This document shows positions 9,232-17,505 of a stretch of 64,000 bases of DNA, piece by piece. Origin of the DNA: JAJPJE01 sp963848375 (GTDB lineage Bacteria; Acidobacteriota; Terriglobia; Terriglobales; Acidobacteriaceae); contig CAWKDK010000024.1 in the NCBI GenBank assembly GCA_963848375.1, positions 115,680-179,679 of the forward strand, given 5' to 3'. Under the pieces are notes generated by a model that had not been told where the DNA came from, made no database searches, and worked only from the letters and a program-made list of their open reading frames with translations. The position numbers were made by a program, and so were the translations under genes. Each line of letters starts with the position of its first letter. Positions within the stretch are counted from its first letter, which is position 1.

Positions 9232-10011
9232 TCATCCCTGCCAGCTCGGTTTTCTCTTCTCGAGAAACGCGTTCAATCCTTCGCGGAAATCAGGCGTCGT
9301 TCGAATTTTCGCATTCTCATCGACCGCCGCGTGGATCTGCGTATTCAAATCACTGAACGCGTAGCCGCTCAGCAGGCGCTTGGTCGACGCGAGCGACGTG
9401 GGACTATTTTGCTGCAACGCCTGGGCCAGCTCCCGTGCGCGGTGCATCAATCGCTCGTGATCGAGCACCTCGTTTGCCAGTCCCATGCGATACGCCTCGT
9501 GCGCGTCGATGATCCTTCCGGTCAACAGTAGATCGCGTGCGTGCTTCTCGCCGATCTGCCGGATCAGAAACGTCGACACAATCGCCGGAACAAATCCGAT
9601 GCGCACCTCCGTATACCCGAACCTCGCCTCGGTCGACGCCAGTGTGAAATCGCAGAGCGTCGCAATACCACAGCCGCCGGCCACTGCCGGCCCGTTCACC
9701 GCCGCAATCGTCGGCTTCGGAAACTCATAAATTGTGCGGAACAGCCGCGCCATCGTCTCCGAATCCTTCGCGTTCTCTTCCTGAGAATGCGTCGTGATCG
9801 CGCGCAAGTTGTCCAGGTCCATGCCAGAGCAAAACGCCTTGCCCGCGCCGGTGATGATCAGCACATGCGCACGCGACTTCTCCACCTGCGCCAGCGCCGC
9901 CAGCAGTTCATCGATCAGTTCGTAGGTGATTGCGTTGCGCTTGTCCGGGCGGTTAAGAGTTATGGTGGCACAACCGTGGTCGTAATTGAGCAGAAGAGTA
10001 TTGAAGTGCAT
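9232..10011 (-). CDS. liuC: Enoyl-CoA hydratase, methylglutaconyl-CoA hydratase-like
   Basis: Crotonase fold, 259 aa: LNRPDKRNAIT (CoA-binding start), GAGKAFCSGMDL (oxyanion loop), NGPAVAGGCGIATLCDF and YTEVRIGFVPAIVSTF. The TEVRxGxVPA segment carries the second catalytic Glu and is characteristic of the AUH/LiuC branch, which hydrates 3-methylglutaconyl-CoA to HMG-CoA in leucine degradation. The first catalytic Glu position is Gly here, as is common in that branch. HMG-CoA lyase and an acyl-CoA carboxylase beta subunit lie directly upstream on the same strand, which supports the assignment. Confidence 0.87.
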   Translation of the reverse strand: MHFNTLLLNYDHGCATITLNRPDKRNAITYELIDELLAALAQVEKSRAHVLIITGAGKAFCSGMDLDNLRAITTHSQEENAKDSETMARLFRTIYEFPKPTIAAVNGPAVAGGCGIATLCDFTLASTEARFGYTEVRIGFVPAIVSTFLIRQIGEKHARDLLLTGRIIDAHEAYRMGLANEVLDHERLMHRARELAQALQQNSPTSLASTKRLLSGYAFSDLNTQIHAAVDENAKIRTTPDFREGLNAFLEKRKPSWQG

Positions 10012-10126
10012 GTCTACTCGCGCCAGTGAACTTGGAACGCGATTATAACGCTTATATTCTTAGCGACTGCGCAACGAACACGTCAGGGTGCCCGGTCCTT
10101 TCCTCCCTTTGGAAAGGGCCGGGAAC

Positions 10127-11002
10127 TCAATCTTCCACGCCCGCAACGGTGTATTGTGCCGCGATCTCCGCCGACATCCGCACCACATCCTCCAGCGATT
10201 TCCTGATCGGCAATCCCACGCCGCGCATCTTCAGCGCCTCAATAACCTCTTCCGTCGGGATATTCCCAACCAGGTCATCCTGCGCAAATGGACATCCGCC
10301 CATTCCGCCGATCGCTGAATCAAAACGCCGGCAGCCCGCGTCGTAGGCTGCAAGGATCTTCGCGCGCGCCTCTTCGCGGCGGCTATGCAGGTGCACGCCG
10401 ATATCGAGATAGTTGTACTTGGCGACCGCCGACAGCACGTCGCGAATTTTGTCTGGATCAGCTACTCCCACCGTATCGGCCAGCGAGATTGCGTGAATGT
10501 CCATCTTCTCCAGCAGGTCCACGGCTTCGACCACCTCTTCGGCATTCCACAAGTCTCCGTACGGATTGCCAAACGCCATCGAGATGTAGACCACCACGCC
10601 AAGGCCTGCTTCGTCGGCCTTCTTCTCGATCTTCTCGAGTTCGTCCAATGCCTCTTCCGGAGACTGCTTCTGATTTTTCTCCAGGAACGTCGGTGAAATC
10701 GAATACGGAAATCCGACCGTGCTCACCGCTTCTGTCTTGATCGCCCGCTCCACGCCTTTCTCGTTCACGACAATGCCAATGATCTCGACATCGTCTGGCG
10801 GATCAAGCAACTCCAGCACCTGCTCAGAATCAGCCATCTGCGGCACCGCCTTCGGCGACACAAAAGACACCGCATCGATGTGCTTGAATCCCGCCCCAAT
10901 CAGCGCGCGCAGGTATTGCGCCTTCACATCAGTCGGAATGTGGCCCTTCAGCCCCTGCCACGCGTCGCGCGGGCACTCGATCAATTTCACTTCATCGCCC
11001 AT
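10127..11002 (-). CDS. liuE: Hydroxymethylglutaryl-CoA lyase
   Basis: A TIM-barrel lyase of the HMGL family cleaving HMG-CoA to acetyl-CoA and acetoacetate, the last step of leucine degradation. Motifs include IECPRDAWQGL (catalytic Arg/Asp region), FVSPKAVPQMAD, VVVYISMAFGNPYG, GVHLHSR (metal-binding His pair) and the active-site loop IGGMGGCPFA with its catalytic Cys. The ATG at 11002 has AGGG seven bases upstream and fits the family N-terminus; GTG/ATG candidates up to 11038 would extend it by 12 residues. It overlaps the upstream membrane-protein gene by 11 bases, suggesting translational coupling. Confidence 0.92.
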   Translation of the reverse strand: MGDEVKLIECPRDAWQGLKGHIPTDVKAQYLRALIGAGFKHIDAVSFVSPKAVPQMADSEQVLELLDPPDDVEIIGIVVNEKGVERAIKTEAVSTVGFPYSISPTFLEKNQKQSPEEALDELEKIEKKADEAGLGVVVYISMAFGNPYGDLWNAEEVVEAVDLLEKMDIHAISLADTVGVADPDKIRDVLSAVAKYNYLDIGVHLHSRREEARAKILAAYDAGCRRFDSAIGGMGGCPFAQDDLVGNIPTEEVIEALKMRGVGLPIRKSLEDVVRMSAEIAAQYTVAGVED

Positions 11003-11348
11003 TGGCTGCCCTGTGTTGTCGATCTTTACCGTAATCAAGACGTGAGAAAAGTAAGCTCAGCGCCACCCACCACAGCAGCACCCAGCAAGCAACGCTCCCC
11101 CACAGCTGCGCGCGCGAATGCAGGTCCGCTGCTCCGAAGGGGAAGCTGTAGAAGCGTAGCCCCATGTGCTGTCCCACCTTCGCTCCCAACATCGCATAGG
11201 TGATGCCGCCCACCGGAACGGAAACCAGTGCGGATCCCGCAAACCGCAATGCCGGCACTGAATTGCGCACGCCGGATGTAATCAGGAGAAAGCCAAATGA
11301 GAAGAGCAGTCCCGACAGGACCGCCATGATGCCAGGTGTGCTGATCAC
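10992..11348 (-). CDS. Small membrane protein, unknown
   Basis: 118 aa with three or four likely transmembrane helices: IMAVLSGLLFSFGFLLITSG, FAGSALVSVPVGGITYAML and LWGSVACWVLLWWVALSLLF. I do not recognise a family. It lies between the carboxylase beta-subunit gene (16-base gap) and HMG-CoA lyase (11-base overlap) in one strand-consistent run, so it is co-transcribed with leucine-degradation genes. A transport or anchoring role is only a guess. Confidence 0.65.
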   Translation of the reverse strand: MISTPGIMAVLSGLLFSFGFLLITSGVRNSVPALRFAGSALVSVPVGGITYAMLGAKVGQHMGLRFYSFPFGAADLHSRAQLWGSVACWVLLWWVALSLLFSRLDYGKDRQHRAANGR

Positions 11349-11364
11349 CGAAGTTGAGCCCCCA

Positions 11365-13065
11365 TTATGTTTGCAGAACTCCTACGCTGAACTTCGGCAC
11401 CTCCGGATTCAGCGATGCCGCCGCCAGTGCCGCGATAATCGCATCGCGCGTGTCCAGCGGATCGATGATTGCATCAATCCACAATCGCGCTGCGCCATAG
11501 CGCGGATCCGTCTGCCGGTCGTACGTTTCTTTCACCGACTCATACAGCTGTTTGCGCTCTTCCTCGCTCAACTTCTTGCCACCGCGTTCTAGTTGCTTAA
11601 CCTTGATCTCCACTAGCGTTCCGGCCGCTGAGTCGCCGCTCATCACCGCATAACGAGCCGTCGGCCACGCGAATAGGAATCGCGGATCGTACGCCTTGCC
11701 GCACATCGCATAGTGGCCCGCGCCAAACGATCCACCCAGGATCACAGAAATTTTCGGCACCACCGAGTTCGACACGGCATTCACCATCTTCGCACCGGCT
11801 TTGATGATGCCACTCCACTCCGCGTCGCGCCCCACCATGAAGCCATTCACGTCATGCAGGAAAATCAGCGGCACCAGGTTCTGATTGCAATCCATGATGA
11901 AGCGCGCCGCCTTCTCCGCCGACTCGGTGTAGATCACGCGCCCGAACTCCAGCCGCTTGTGTCCCTGCTCATCGGTCTGCTGCTGATGGCTGGGCTGGTT
12001 CGCCACGATCCCCACTGCATACCCACCAATGCGTGCGAAACCACATACCAGCGTCTTGCCGTACTCGGGGCGATACTCGTCCCAGCGGCTGCCGTCCACG
12101 ATGCGCGCAATTATTTCTTTCATGTCGTACGGCTTCGCCGGATCCGACTCGTATATGCCGTACAACTCCTCCGCCGCATACACCGGTTCCTCGGTTTCGC
12201 TGCGGTCGAACGGTGCGCGCTGTCGCGCTCCCATCTTGTCCACCAGCGAGCGTATGCGCGTGATGCACGCTTCGTCGCTCGGTTCGTGATAATCCACTGT
12301 CCCGCTGATCGCCGAATGCATCTCTGCTCCGCCCAGTTCTTCGGCCGAAACCTTCTGCCCGATTGCCGCCTGTACCAGCGCCGGACCCGCAAGAAACAGT
12401 CCGCTTCCGTCGGTCATCAGTACGTGATCGCACATTACCGGCAGATATCCGCCGCCCGCCACGCACATGCCCATGATCGCCGCGATCTGCGGAATCCCCT
12501 TCGCCGACATCACCGCGTTGTTGCGAAACACGCGCCCGAAATCGTCAGTATCGGGAAACACATCTTCCTGCAGCGGCAGAAACACACCCGCGGAATCGAC
12601 CAGGTAAATCGTAGGAATATGGTTATCAAGCGCGATATTCTGCGCGCGAATCACCTTCTTCGCCGTCATCGGGAAGAACGCACCTGCCTTCACCGTGGCA
12701 TCGTTCGCGATAATCATGAACGTGCGCGCATGAATCTTCGCCAGCCCCGTGATTACCCCCGCCGAAGGCGCGCCGCCCCATTCCTCATACATTCCACTCG
12801 CTGCATAAATCCCGAGTTCGAACAGCTCGGTGCCCGGATCGAGCAGCAGTGCAATCCGTTCTCGCGCCGTCAACCTCTTCTTGGCATGCTGCGCGTCAAT
12901 GGCCTTCGACCCGCCGCCCTGCGAAAGCTCATCTTCTTCGTTGCGGATTCGCGTCACCAGCTCAGCCATGGCGCGCATGTTCTTCTCAAAGCGCGCCGAA
13001 GTAGGATCAACTCGGGTCTCAATCAGATTGGGATGAATGCTAGAGGACGTCGACGTCGGCTTCAT
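11365..13065 (-). CDS. liuB: Acyl-CoA carboxylase, carboxyltransferase (beta) subunit
   Basis: A biotin-dependent carboxyltransferase of the methylcrotonyl/propionyl-CoA carboxylase beta family, about 566 aa. Visible parts: KKRLTARERIALLLDPGTEL, VDSAGVFLPLQEDVFPD, MCVAGGGYLPVMCD, the acyl-CoA site EELGGAEMHSAISG, and the second domain with NVNGFMVG-type (HDVNGFMVGRDAE) and SFGAGHYAMCGKAY segments. The LPLQEDVFPD and GGAEMHS patterns favour methylcrotonyl-CoA (or geranyl-CoA) carboxylase. ATG 13065 is chosen (GGGCGGA upstream); a longer frame to 13158 would overlap the upstream crotonase gene. The biotin-carrying alpha subunit is not in this window. Confidence 0.9.
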   Translation of the reverse strand: MKPTSTSSSIHPNLIETRVDPTSARFEKNMRAMAELVTRIRNEEDELSQGGGSKAIDAQHAKKRLTARERIALLLDPGTELFELGIYAASGMYEEWGGAPSAGVITGLAKIHARTFMIIANDATVKAGAFFPMTAKKVIRAQNIALDNHIPTIYLVDSAGVFLPLQEDVFPDTDDFGRVFRNNAVMSAKGIPQIAAIMGMCVAGGGYLPVMCDHVLMTDGSGLFLAGPALVQAAIGQKVSAEELGGAEMHSAISGTVDYHEPSDEACITRIRSLVDKMGARQRAPFDRSETEEPVYAAEELYGIYESDPAKPYDMKEIIARIVDGSRWDEYRPEYGKTLVCGFARIGGYAVGIVANQPSHQQQTDEQGHKRLEFGRVIYTESAEKAARFIMDCNQNLVPLIFLHDVNGFMVGRDAEWSGIIKAGAKMVNAVSNSVVPKISVILGGSFGAGHYAMCGKAYDPRFLFAWPTARYAVMSGDSAAGTLVEIKVKQLERGGKKLSEEERKQLYESVKETYDRQTDPRYGAARLWIDAIIDPLDTRDAIIAALAAASLNPEVPKFSVGVLQT

Positions 13066-13120
13066 GGGTCCGCCCGGACAACGAGATATAAACCGATAAC
13101 GATAGCCCAGTAGCCTGACC

Positions 13121-13738
13121 TCAGGCAATGACCCCAGGTCTCTCCGCCTTGTGACCACGAAGCAGCTGCAAAGCTTCCGCTACCGGATCAGCGGCTACTT
13201 TTGTGACCAATCCGATCTCAAATGCCTGCGCCGCCGTCAGTTTTTCGGCCGCGACAAACATCTTGAGTGCCCGGGATTTGCCGATCAGCCGCGGTAGCCG
13301 CTGTGTTCCACCCCACCCCGTGATCAGCCCCAATGCGGCTCCACGATGTCCGAAGGTCGCGTGTGGGTGCGCGATTCGCATATGACAGGCCAGCGCCAGG
13401 TCGAGCCCGCCACCCATGCAATATCCTCGAATCGCCGCGCAGACTGGCGATGGAAACGCCTCAATGGCATTCATCAGCTCCTGACCCATTTTTGAGAATT
13501 CGTATGCGCTGGGACCGTTGAGTGCGGCGATTTCGTTCAGATCAGCTCCCGCCGAGAAGAAACGCTCGTTGCCAGTGAAGATGAGCGGCTGCGGGGCCTG
13601 CGCAAGATCGTGAATGATTTCAGTCAGGGCAAGAACGCAATTGCGCGTCAGACGGTTGGTACCATCGTCCGACGTGAGACGGAGCAAGGTCACTCCACCG
13701 TGGCGTTCAACTTCAAAATGTGTGGCTCTTGGGGTCAC
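13121..13738 (-). CDS. Crotonase-family protein lacking both usual catalytic Glu
   Basis: 205 aa, shorter than the usual ~260. The oxyanion loop FTGNERFFSAGADLNEI and the GYCMGGGLDLALACH and ITGWGGTQRLPRLIG segments mark the enoyl-CoA hydratase/isomerase superfamily. At the two positions where hydratases carry Glu there are Asp/Leu (GGGLDLAL) and no acid (HRGAALGL), so simple enoyl-CoA hydration is doubtful; an isomerase, hydrolase or non-catalytic role is possible. It lies 55 bases upstream of the carboxylase gene on the same strand and is probably first in the leucine-degradation run. Confidence 0.8.
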   Translation of the reverse strand: MTPRATHFEVERHGGVTLLRLTSDDGTNRLTRNCVLALTEIIHDLAQAPQPLIFTGNERFFSAGADLNEIAALNGPSAYEFSKMGQELMNAIEAFPSPVCAAIRGYCMGGGLDLALACHMRIAHPHATFGHRGAALGLITGWGGTQRLPRLIGKSRALKMFVAAEKLTAAQAFEIGLVTKVAADPVAEALQLLRGHKAERPGVIA

Positions 13739-13760
13739 TGTTTAGTGCAGTGATTCAGAA

Positions 13761-13790
13761 CTTATCAGCGTATATCAGCGTGAATCTGCG
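13761..13790. repeat. Period-10 array (NNNATCAGCG type)
   Basis: Three consecutive 10-nt units, CTTATCAGCG, TATATCAGCG and TGAATCTGCG, sit in the short gap between the crotonase gene and the next gene. The period is exact and only the unit core (ATCWGCG) is conserved. Confidence 0.6.
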
Positions 13791-13796
13791 GCCGAT

Positions 13797-14532
13797 TTAC
13801 TCCAGCCACCCATCCAGCTCACGCCCGTCTTCGCTCAGTCGGAACGCCGGAATCCTCACGCCATCTCCGATGATCCGGTGCGACACCGGATCGCGCGCCA
13901 ACCGCGTGATCCACTGTCGCCCTACATCGAACTCTTTCCGATTGAACCAGCGCTGCGGAAGCACCTCCACCAACCCCGCATGCGGATACAGAATGAAGAC
14001 GGCGCACGCCGCATCCGTCCTCGCCTGTCGCTCCCCGCCGGGCAACCATGGGAAGTTCCTTCACTCCGCGAAGCGGCTCAGGCACGCTCAATTCCTGCAT
14101 TCCCTCATTTAGTTCGGCGGAAAACTCGAAATCGGCAGCGGGCTCAACCTTGGCGAAGATGCGTTCGGTTGACTGTTTGAACCAGCCAACGATCTCCTCG
14201 AAAACGAACGGTTTCAGCCCCTCGAGCTCGAATGCCACGACCCGTAGCATGTTGCGTCCATCCGGGCACCATATTCCGAATCTTCCCTCGCCAATTTCGA
14301 ATGGCGTGCAATAGATGTTCAGCGCCAACAACGGATCGTTCGTCTTGCCCGTCTCATGCAGCGTGACCAGGTGCGCCAGTTGTCCTTCTTCGCCGTGATG
14401 CACCCACTCATACTTTTTTCCCGATGCACTCGTTACCACTGGAAAATTCTTCCAGTACCACGGCGCCGGACCGGTCGTCTTGCTGATGATTTCTTGCAAA
14501 CGGGATTTTTCAGAATCAGAAAGGATGGTCAT
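13797..14532 (-). pseudogene. Conserved protein of unknown function, one frameshift
   Basis: Two overlapping frames make one sensible protein of about 244 aa. The N-terminal frame (MTILSDSEKSRLQEI to LRGVKELPMV) ends near 14046. The other frame continues LPGGERQARTDAACAVFILY through VEVLPQRWFNRKEFDVG and QWITRLARDP to the stop at 13797. One surplus base near 14043-14047 (ATGGTTGCCC) explains the break; the first frame reads on as unlikely Arg/Gly-rich sequence. I do not recognise the family. It looks soluble, with aromatic-rich strands (YWKNFPVV, KPFVFEEIVGWF). Start ATG 14532. Confidence 0.65.
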
Positions 14533-14572
14533 TGATGAAAGCTTACAAGAAGGGATCTGCTTCACAAGGCTG

Positions 14573-14806
14573 CTAGTGTCTTCTACTCCACATATGGATT
14601 ACTCCCCATCCCAGCACCGATATCCCCACCAGGAAGAAAAACAGCCTCTGGTACCACTTCGGAGTGTACTTTTCGGAGGAATATTGGATTCTGAACTGTG
14701 ACAGCGCGACGGACTGAATAGCCATAATCGCGCCAACGGCGACCAGGAGCATGTCGTCCCATTGTGTATAGTTCTTGCCAATCGTCCCAAGGTACAAGGG
14801 TGACAT
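14573..14806 (-). CDS. Small two-helix membrane protein
   Basis: 77 aa with two hydrophobic segments (MLLVAVGAIMAIQSVAL and LFFFLVGISVLGWGVIHMW) separated by a charged loop (SSEKYTPKWYQR). No family recognised and no clear ribosome-binding site for the ATG at 14806. It is 40 bases upstream of the unknown gene at 13.8-14.5 kb on the same strand. Confidence 0.55.
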   Translation of the reverse strand: MSPLYLGTIGKNYTQWDDMLLVAVGAIMAIQSVALSQFRIQYSSEKYTPKWYQRLFFFLVGISVLGWGVIHMWSRRH

Positions 14807-14833
14807 TCTATATGTAGGAAACCGACGGCTGAA

Positions 14834-15256
14834 TTACTTCGCTGCCGTCACGCCGCGCGGCTTCACGTGCTCGCGAATGAATTGGACGATCTGTTCCATC
14901 GGCGTTCCCGGCTGAAATACGCCACCCACGCCGATCTTCTTCAGTGCCGCAATATCCTGGTCGGGGATAATCCCGCCCACCAGCACCAGCACGTCATCCA
15001 TCTTGTTCTGCTTCAGCAGGTCCATGATCCGCGGCACGATCGCATTGTGCGCGCCCGACAGGATCGACAGCCCAATCACGTCCACATCTTCCTGCAATGA
15101 CGCGTTCACAACCATCTCCGGCGTCTGCCGCAGTCCGGTGTAGATCACTTCCATGCCGGCATCGCGCAGTGCGCGCGCGATCACTTTGGCGCCGCGGTCG
15201 TGTCCGTCGAGCCCCGGCTTTGCCACCAGCACTCGGATTTTCGCTTGCTCTGCCAT
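14834..15256 (-). CDS. mcmA2: Methylmalonyl-CoA mutase, B12-binding subunit
   Basis: A free-standing cobalamin-binding domain (140 aa). KIRVLVAKPGLDGHDRGAKV carries the DxHxxG motif whose His ligates cobalt. GLSILSGAHN (the SxL motif) and VLVGGIIPDQD (the GG motif) complete the B12 fold. The size and sequence match the small subunit of split mutases. Its catalytic partner is encoded at 21872-23674, about 6.6 kb away on the same strand, and that protein lacks this domain. The pair would convert methylmalonyl-CoA to succinyl-CoA for propionate, valine and isoleucine use. Confidence 0.93.
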   Translation of the reverse strand: MAEQAKIRVLVAKPGLDGHDRGAKVIARALRDAGMEVIYTGLRQTPEMVVNASLQEDVDVIGLSILSGAHNAIVPRIMDLLKQNKMDDVLVLVGGIIPDQDIAALKKIGVGGVFQPGTPMEQIVQFIREHVKPRGVTAAK

Positions 15257-15309
15257 GGGAACCGACTATTTAACCACAAAGAAGGAGGCGGGTCACGAAG
15301 CCCCGGTCG

Positions 15310-15342
15310 GGTGCCCCACTCGTGCGAAGCAACGAGTGGGAA
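15310..15342. repeat. Hairpin repeat, GGTGCCCCACTCGT family
   Basis: An inverted repeat CCCACTCGT / ACGAGTGGG with an 8-base loop, preceded by GGTGCC. It lies between the B12-subunit gene and alkA. Near-identical copies occur at 46926-46958, and diverged ones at 37175-37253 and 39489-39510. Confidence 0.75.
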
Positions 15343-15345
15343 CGC

Positions 15346-16080
15346 TCAAGACGCTGATGCCCTCTTCGCCTTCGGTTTCGCTTGTTTCTTCGGTTTCAAT
15401 GCGGCCTGCTTCGGCGGAATCGCTGCCGGTGTATCCATGCTCCGCCACAGGTACCAGCACGCAAACGTGCGATACGGACGCCATTTCTCCGCCAGCTTCA
15501 GAATCTGTTTCGCCTTGGGTACCTTGCGCTTTCCATACAGTTTACGGATCGCATTGTTGATCCCCAGATCGAGCGTGGGCATCACGTCCTGGCGCCCCAG
15601 CGCGAACATCAGGAACATCTGCGCCGACCAGGTTCCGATGCCCTTCACACGAGTCAGGTGCTCAATCACGTCGTCGTCTGACATATCGGGAAGTCGCTCG
15701 AAGTCCACTTCGCGTGAAATTGTCTTTGCAGCCAGATCGCGCAGATAGCTCAGCTTCTGCCGCGAAAGCCCGCACGCCCTCATTTGTTCTTCCGTAAGCG
15801 CAAGCACGGATTCCGGCGTGATCTTGAATCCGCCGTAGAGCGATCGCTCTCCGCCTTCTCCACCGACCGCCTTCTCGCAAGCGGCCTGCAGACGCTGAAA
15901 GATCGTCCTCGCCGCCGCTCCAGCCAGTTGTTGGAAGACAATCGCCCGCGCCATTGCCTCGTACGTCGCTGGACGCCGGTCGATCCGCAGTGGTCCCACC
16001 TGCTCAATGATCGTCGCCAGCACCGGATCGCATTTCTTCAAATGTCGAACTACGTGTCTCATCGTGATAAGTTTATCCAT
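15346..16080 (-). CDS. alkA: DNA-3-methyladenine glycosylase II (AlkA type)
   Basis: A base-excision repair glycosylase removing alkylated purines. The helix-hairpin-helix and Gly/Pro loop LTRVKGIGTWSAQMFLMFAL is followed by VMPTLDLG, whose Asp is the catalytic residue of the HhH-GPD superfamily. The C-terminus is a Lys/Ala-rich tail (KPKKQAKPKAKRASAS), probably DNA-binding. The start is either ATG 16080, which overlaps the start codon of the divergent transporter gene (CCATGG), or ATG 16062 (MRHVVRHLKKCDPVL), which fits relatives equally well; neither has a clear RBS. Confidence 0.9.
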   Translation of the reverse strand: MDKLITMRHVVRHLKKCDPVLATIIEQVGPLRIDRRPATYEAMARAIVFQQLAGAAARTIFQRLQAACEKAVGGEGGERSLYGGFKITPESVLALTEEQMRACGLSRQKLSYLRDLAAKTISREVDFERLPDMSDDDVIEHLTRVKGIGTWSAQMFLMFALGRQDVMPTLDLGINNAIRKLYGKRKVPKAKQILKLAEKWRPYRTFACWYLWRSMDTPAAIPPKQAALKPKKQAKPKAKRASAS

Positions 16081-17038
16081 GGCAAAGCCCCGCAGCCTAG
16101 AGCCAAAATCCGAGCCCGATACTCTCACCTTCCTGCTCGCCTTCGCCGCCATCTACATCATCTGGGGCTCCACCTTCCTCGCGATTCGATTTGCCGTCCA
16201 GACCCTGCCCCCGCTGCTCATGATGGGCACACGCCACCTTGTTGCCGGCGCCATCCTGCTGGCCTGGATGCTCACTCGAAGTGACGCTCGTCCCGAGCCT
16301 CGGTTATGGCTCTCCGCAGCCTTTGCCGCCGCGTTTTGTTTTCTCGGATGTCACGGTCTGCTCGCCTGGGCGGAATTGCGCGTGCCTTCCGGCCTCGCCG
16401 CCTTACTCGCCGCTACTCTTCCGATATGGATGGTCGTCCTCGCACGCGCTCGCGGACAGGAGCACGAGCTCACTCCCAAAGTGTTGGCAGGGATTTTCCT
16501 GGGATTGGCTGGTGTCGCGATTCTCGTTCCGTTCGGCATTCATGGTCACCAGCGCGCTGTGTTTCTCAGCGCGATGGCCATCGTTGTCGGCGAAGTCCTG
16601 TGGGCCACCGGTGCAATCTACTCACGTGGTGTGAAGACCAAAACTTCCGTCATGACCTTTGCCGCCATGCAGATGTTTGTCGGCGGAATCCAGCTCTGCC
16701 TCGTCGGACTCGTCTTCGGCGAAGGCTCGCGCGTACATGTCTCCGACTTCACTCCGCTTTCGGTTGCCTCTCTGCTGTTCCTCATCATCCTCGGATCGCT
16801 TGTAACCTTCACTGCCTACACCTGGCTGCTCAAGGTGAGTTCACCCGCAGTGGTTTCCACCCACTCCTACGTCAATCCTCTCGTCGCCGTCTTCCTTGGC
16901 TGGATTCTGGCAAATGAGAAAGTCACCGCTCGCACCATGATTGGGACCGTCATCATCCTTGCCAGCGTGGCACTCACGAGCCTCCGCAAAAAACGCGTAC
17001 CCGACGCGGACCAACTCGCCGCCGAAGCCGCATCCTAA
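16079..17038 (+). CDS. EamA-family (DMT) inner-membrane transporter
   Basis: About 319 aa with ten predicted transmembrane helices in two EamA repeats; the first begins FLLAFAAIYIIWGSTFLAIR and the second near MAIVVGEVLWATGAIYSRG. Conserved features include WAELRVPSGLAALLAATLPIW and PLVAVFLGWILANEKVT, typical of the YedA/RhaT branch of drug/metabolite exporters. The start MAKPRSLEPKS at 16079 is chosen because the longer frame would run into alkA; the two divergent start codons overlap. Substrate unknown. Confidence 0.87.
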   Translation: MAKPRSLEPKSEPDTLTFLLAFAAIYIIWGSTFLAIRFAVQTLPPLLMMGTRHLVAGAILLAWMLTRSDARPEPRLWLSAAFAAAFCFLGCHGLLAWAELRVPSGLAALLAATLPIWMVVLARARGQEHELTPKVLAGIFLGLAGVAILVPFGIHGHQRAVFLSAMAIVVGEVLWATGAIYSRGVKTKTSVMTFAAMQMFVGGIQLCLVGLVFGEGSRVHVSDFTPLSVASLLFLIILGSLVTFTAYTWLLKVSSPAVVSTHSYVNPLVAVFLGWILANEKVTARTMIGTVIILASVALTSLRKKRVPDADQLAAEAAS

Positions 17039-17055
17039 GCCATCGTGCCGAACGT

Positions 17056-17502
17056 TCATGCGTGCGCGCGCTTTCGTCGAAACCGTACCCGCTTGCGCGC
17101 TAACCACAACGTGACCGCGACCGTGACCCAACCCGCCACCGCAATTACGAAGACCAACCAGAGCCTCCAGTCCGGCAGCAGTTTCCAGAACACGCACGCG
17201 AAGGCCAGCAGTCCAACGCTGCCTATTGCCGTGCCCGCTGCTTCCGCTCCCGCCGCCAGTCGTCCCCGCACCACGCCCGACAAGCCCTTCTTAAGCTTGC
17301 GTTCTTTCTCGCGCTTTTCAGCCAAGGTGGCCGAAGCAGGAAAGATCGCCGGAAATGCCAGGAACAATCCCCCAACGCCGGGACCGAACTTTCTTGCAAT
17401 CAGACCCGCAGCAACAGTGATCGAGCCGCCAAGCACAAATCGCACCGCGTAGTCGTTCCACTTGGTTTTGCGCAGCACCGACCAGTCTGTCTTGATCAGC
17501 AT
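17056..17502 (-). CDS. DUF3147-like membrane protein
   Basis: 148 aa. Hydrophobic segments GGSITVAAGLIARKFGPGVG with GLFLAFPAIFPASATL, GTAIGSVGLLAFACVFWKLL and LVFVIAVAGWVTVAVTLWL suggest four helices; the GGLFLAFPAIFPAS motif resembles DUF3147. It ends four bases after the preceding gene (17506-17904), which encodes a related protein, so the two are probably a translationally coupled heteromeric pair. Function unknown; convergent with the EamA gene. Confidence 0.7.
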   Translation of the reverse strand: MLIKTDWSVLRKTKWNDYAVRFVLGGSITVAAGLIARKFGPGVGGLFLAFPAIFPASATLAEKREKERKLKKGLSGVVRGRLAAGAEAAGTAIGSVGLLAFACVFWKLLPDWRLWLVFVIAVAGWVTVAVTLWLARKRVRFRRKRAHA

Positions 17503-17505
17503 CGA

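Noticed and set aside
11713..13113. A 466-residue open frame on the plus strand
   Set aside because: It is the mirror of the acyl-CoA carboxylase gene on the minus strand; its translation is rich in Arg/His and has no family pattern.
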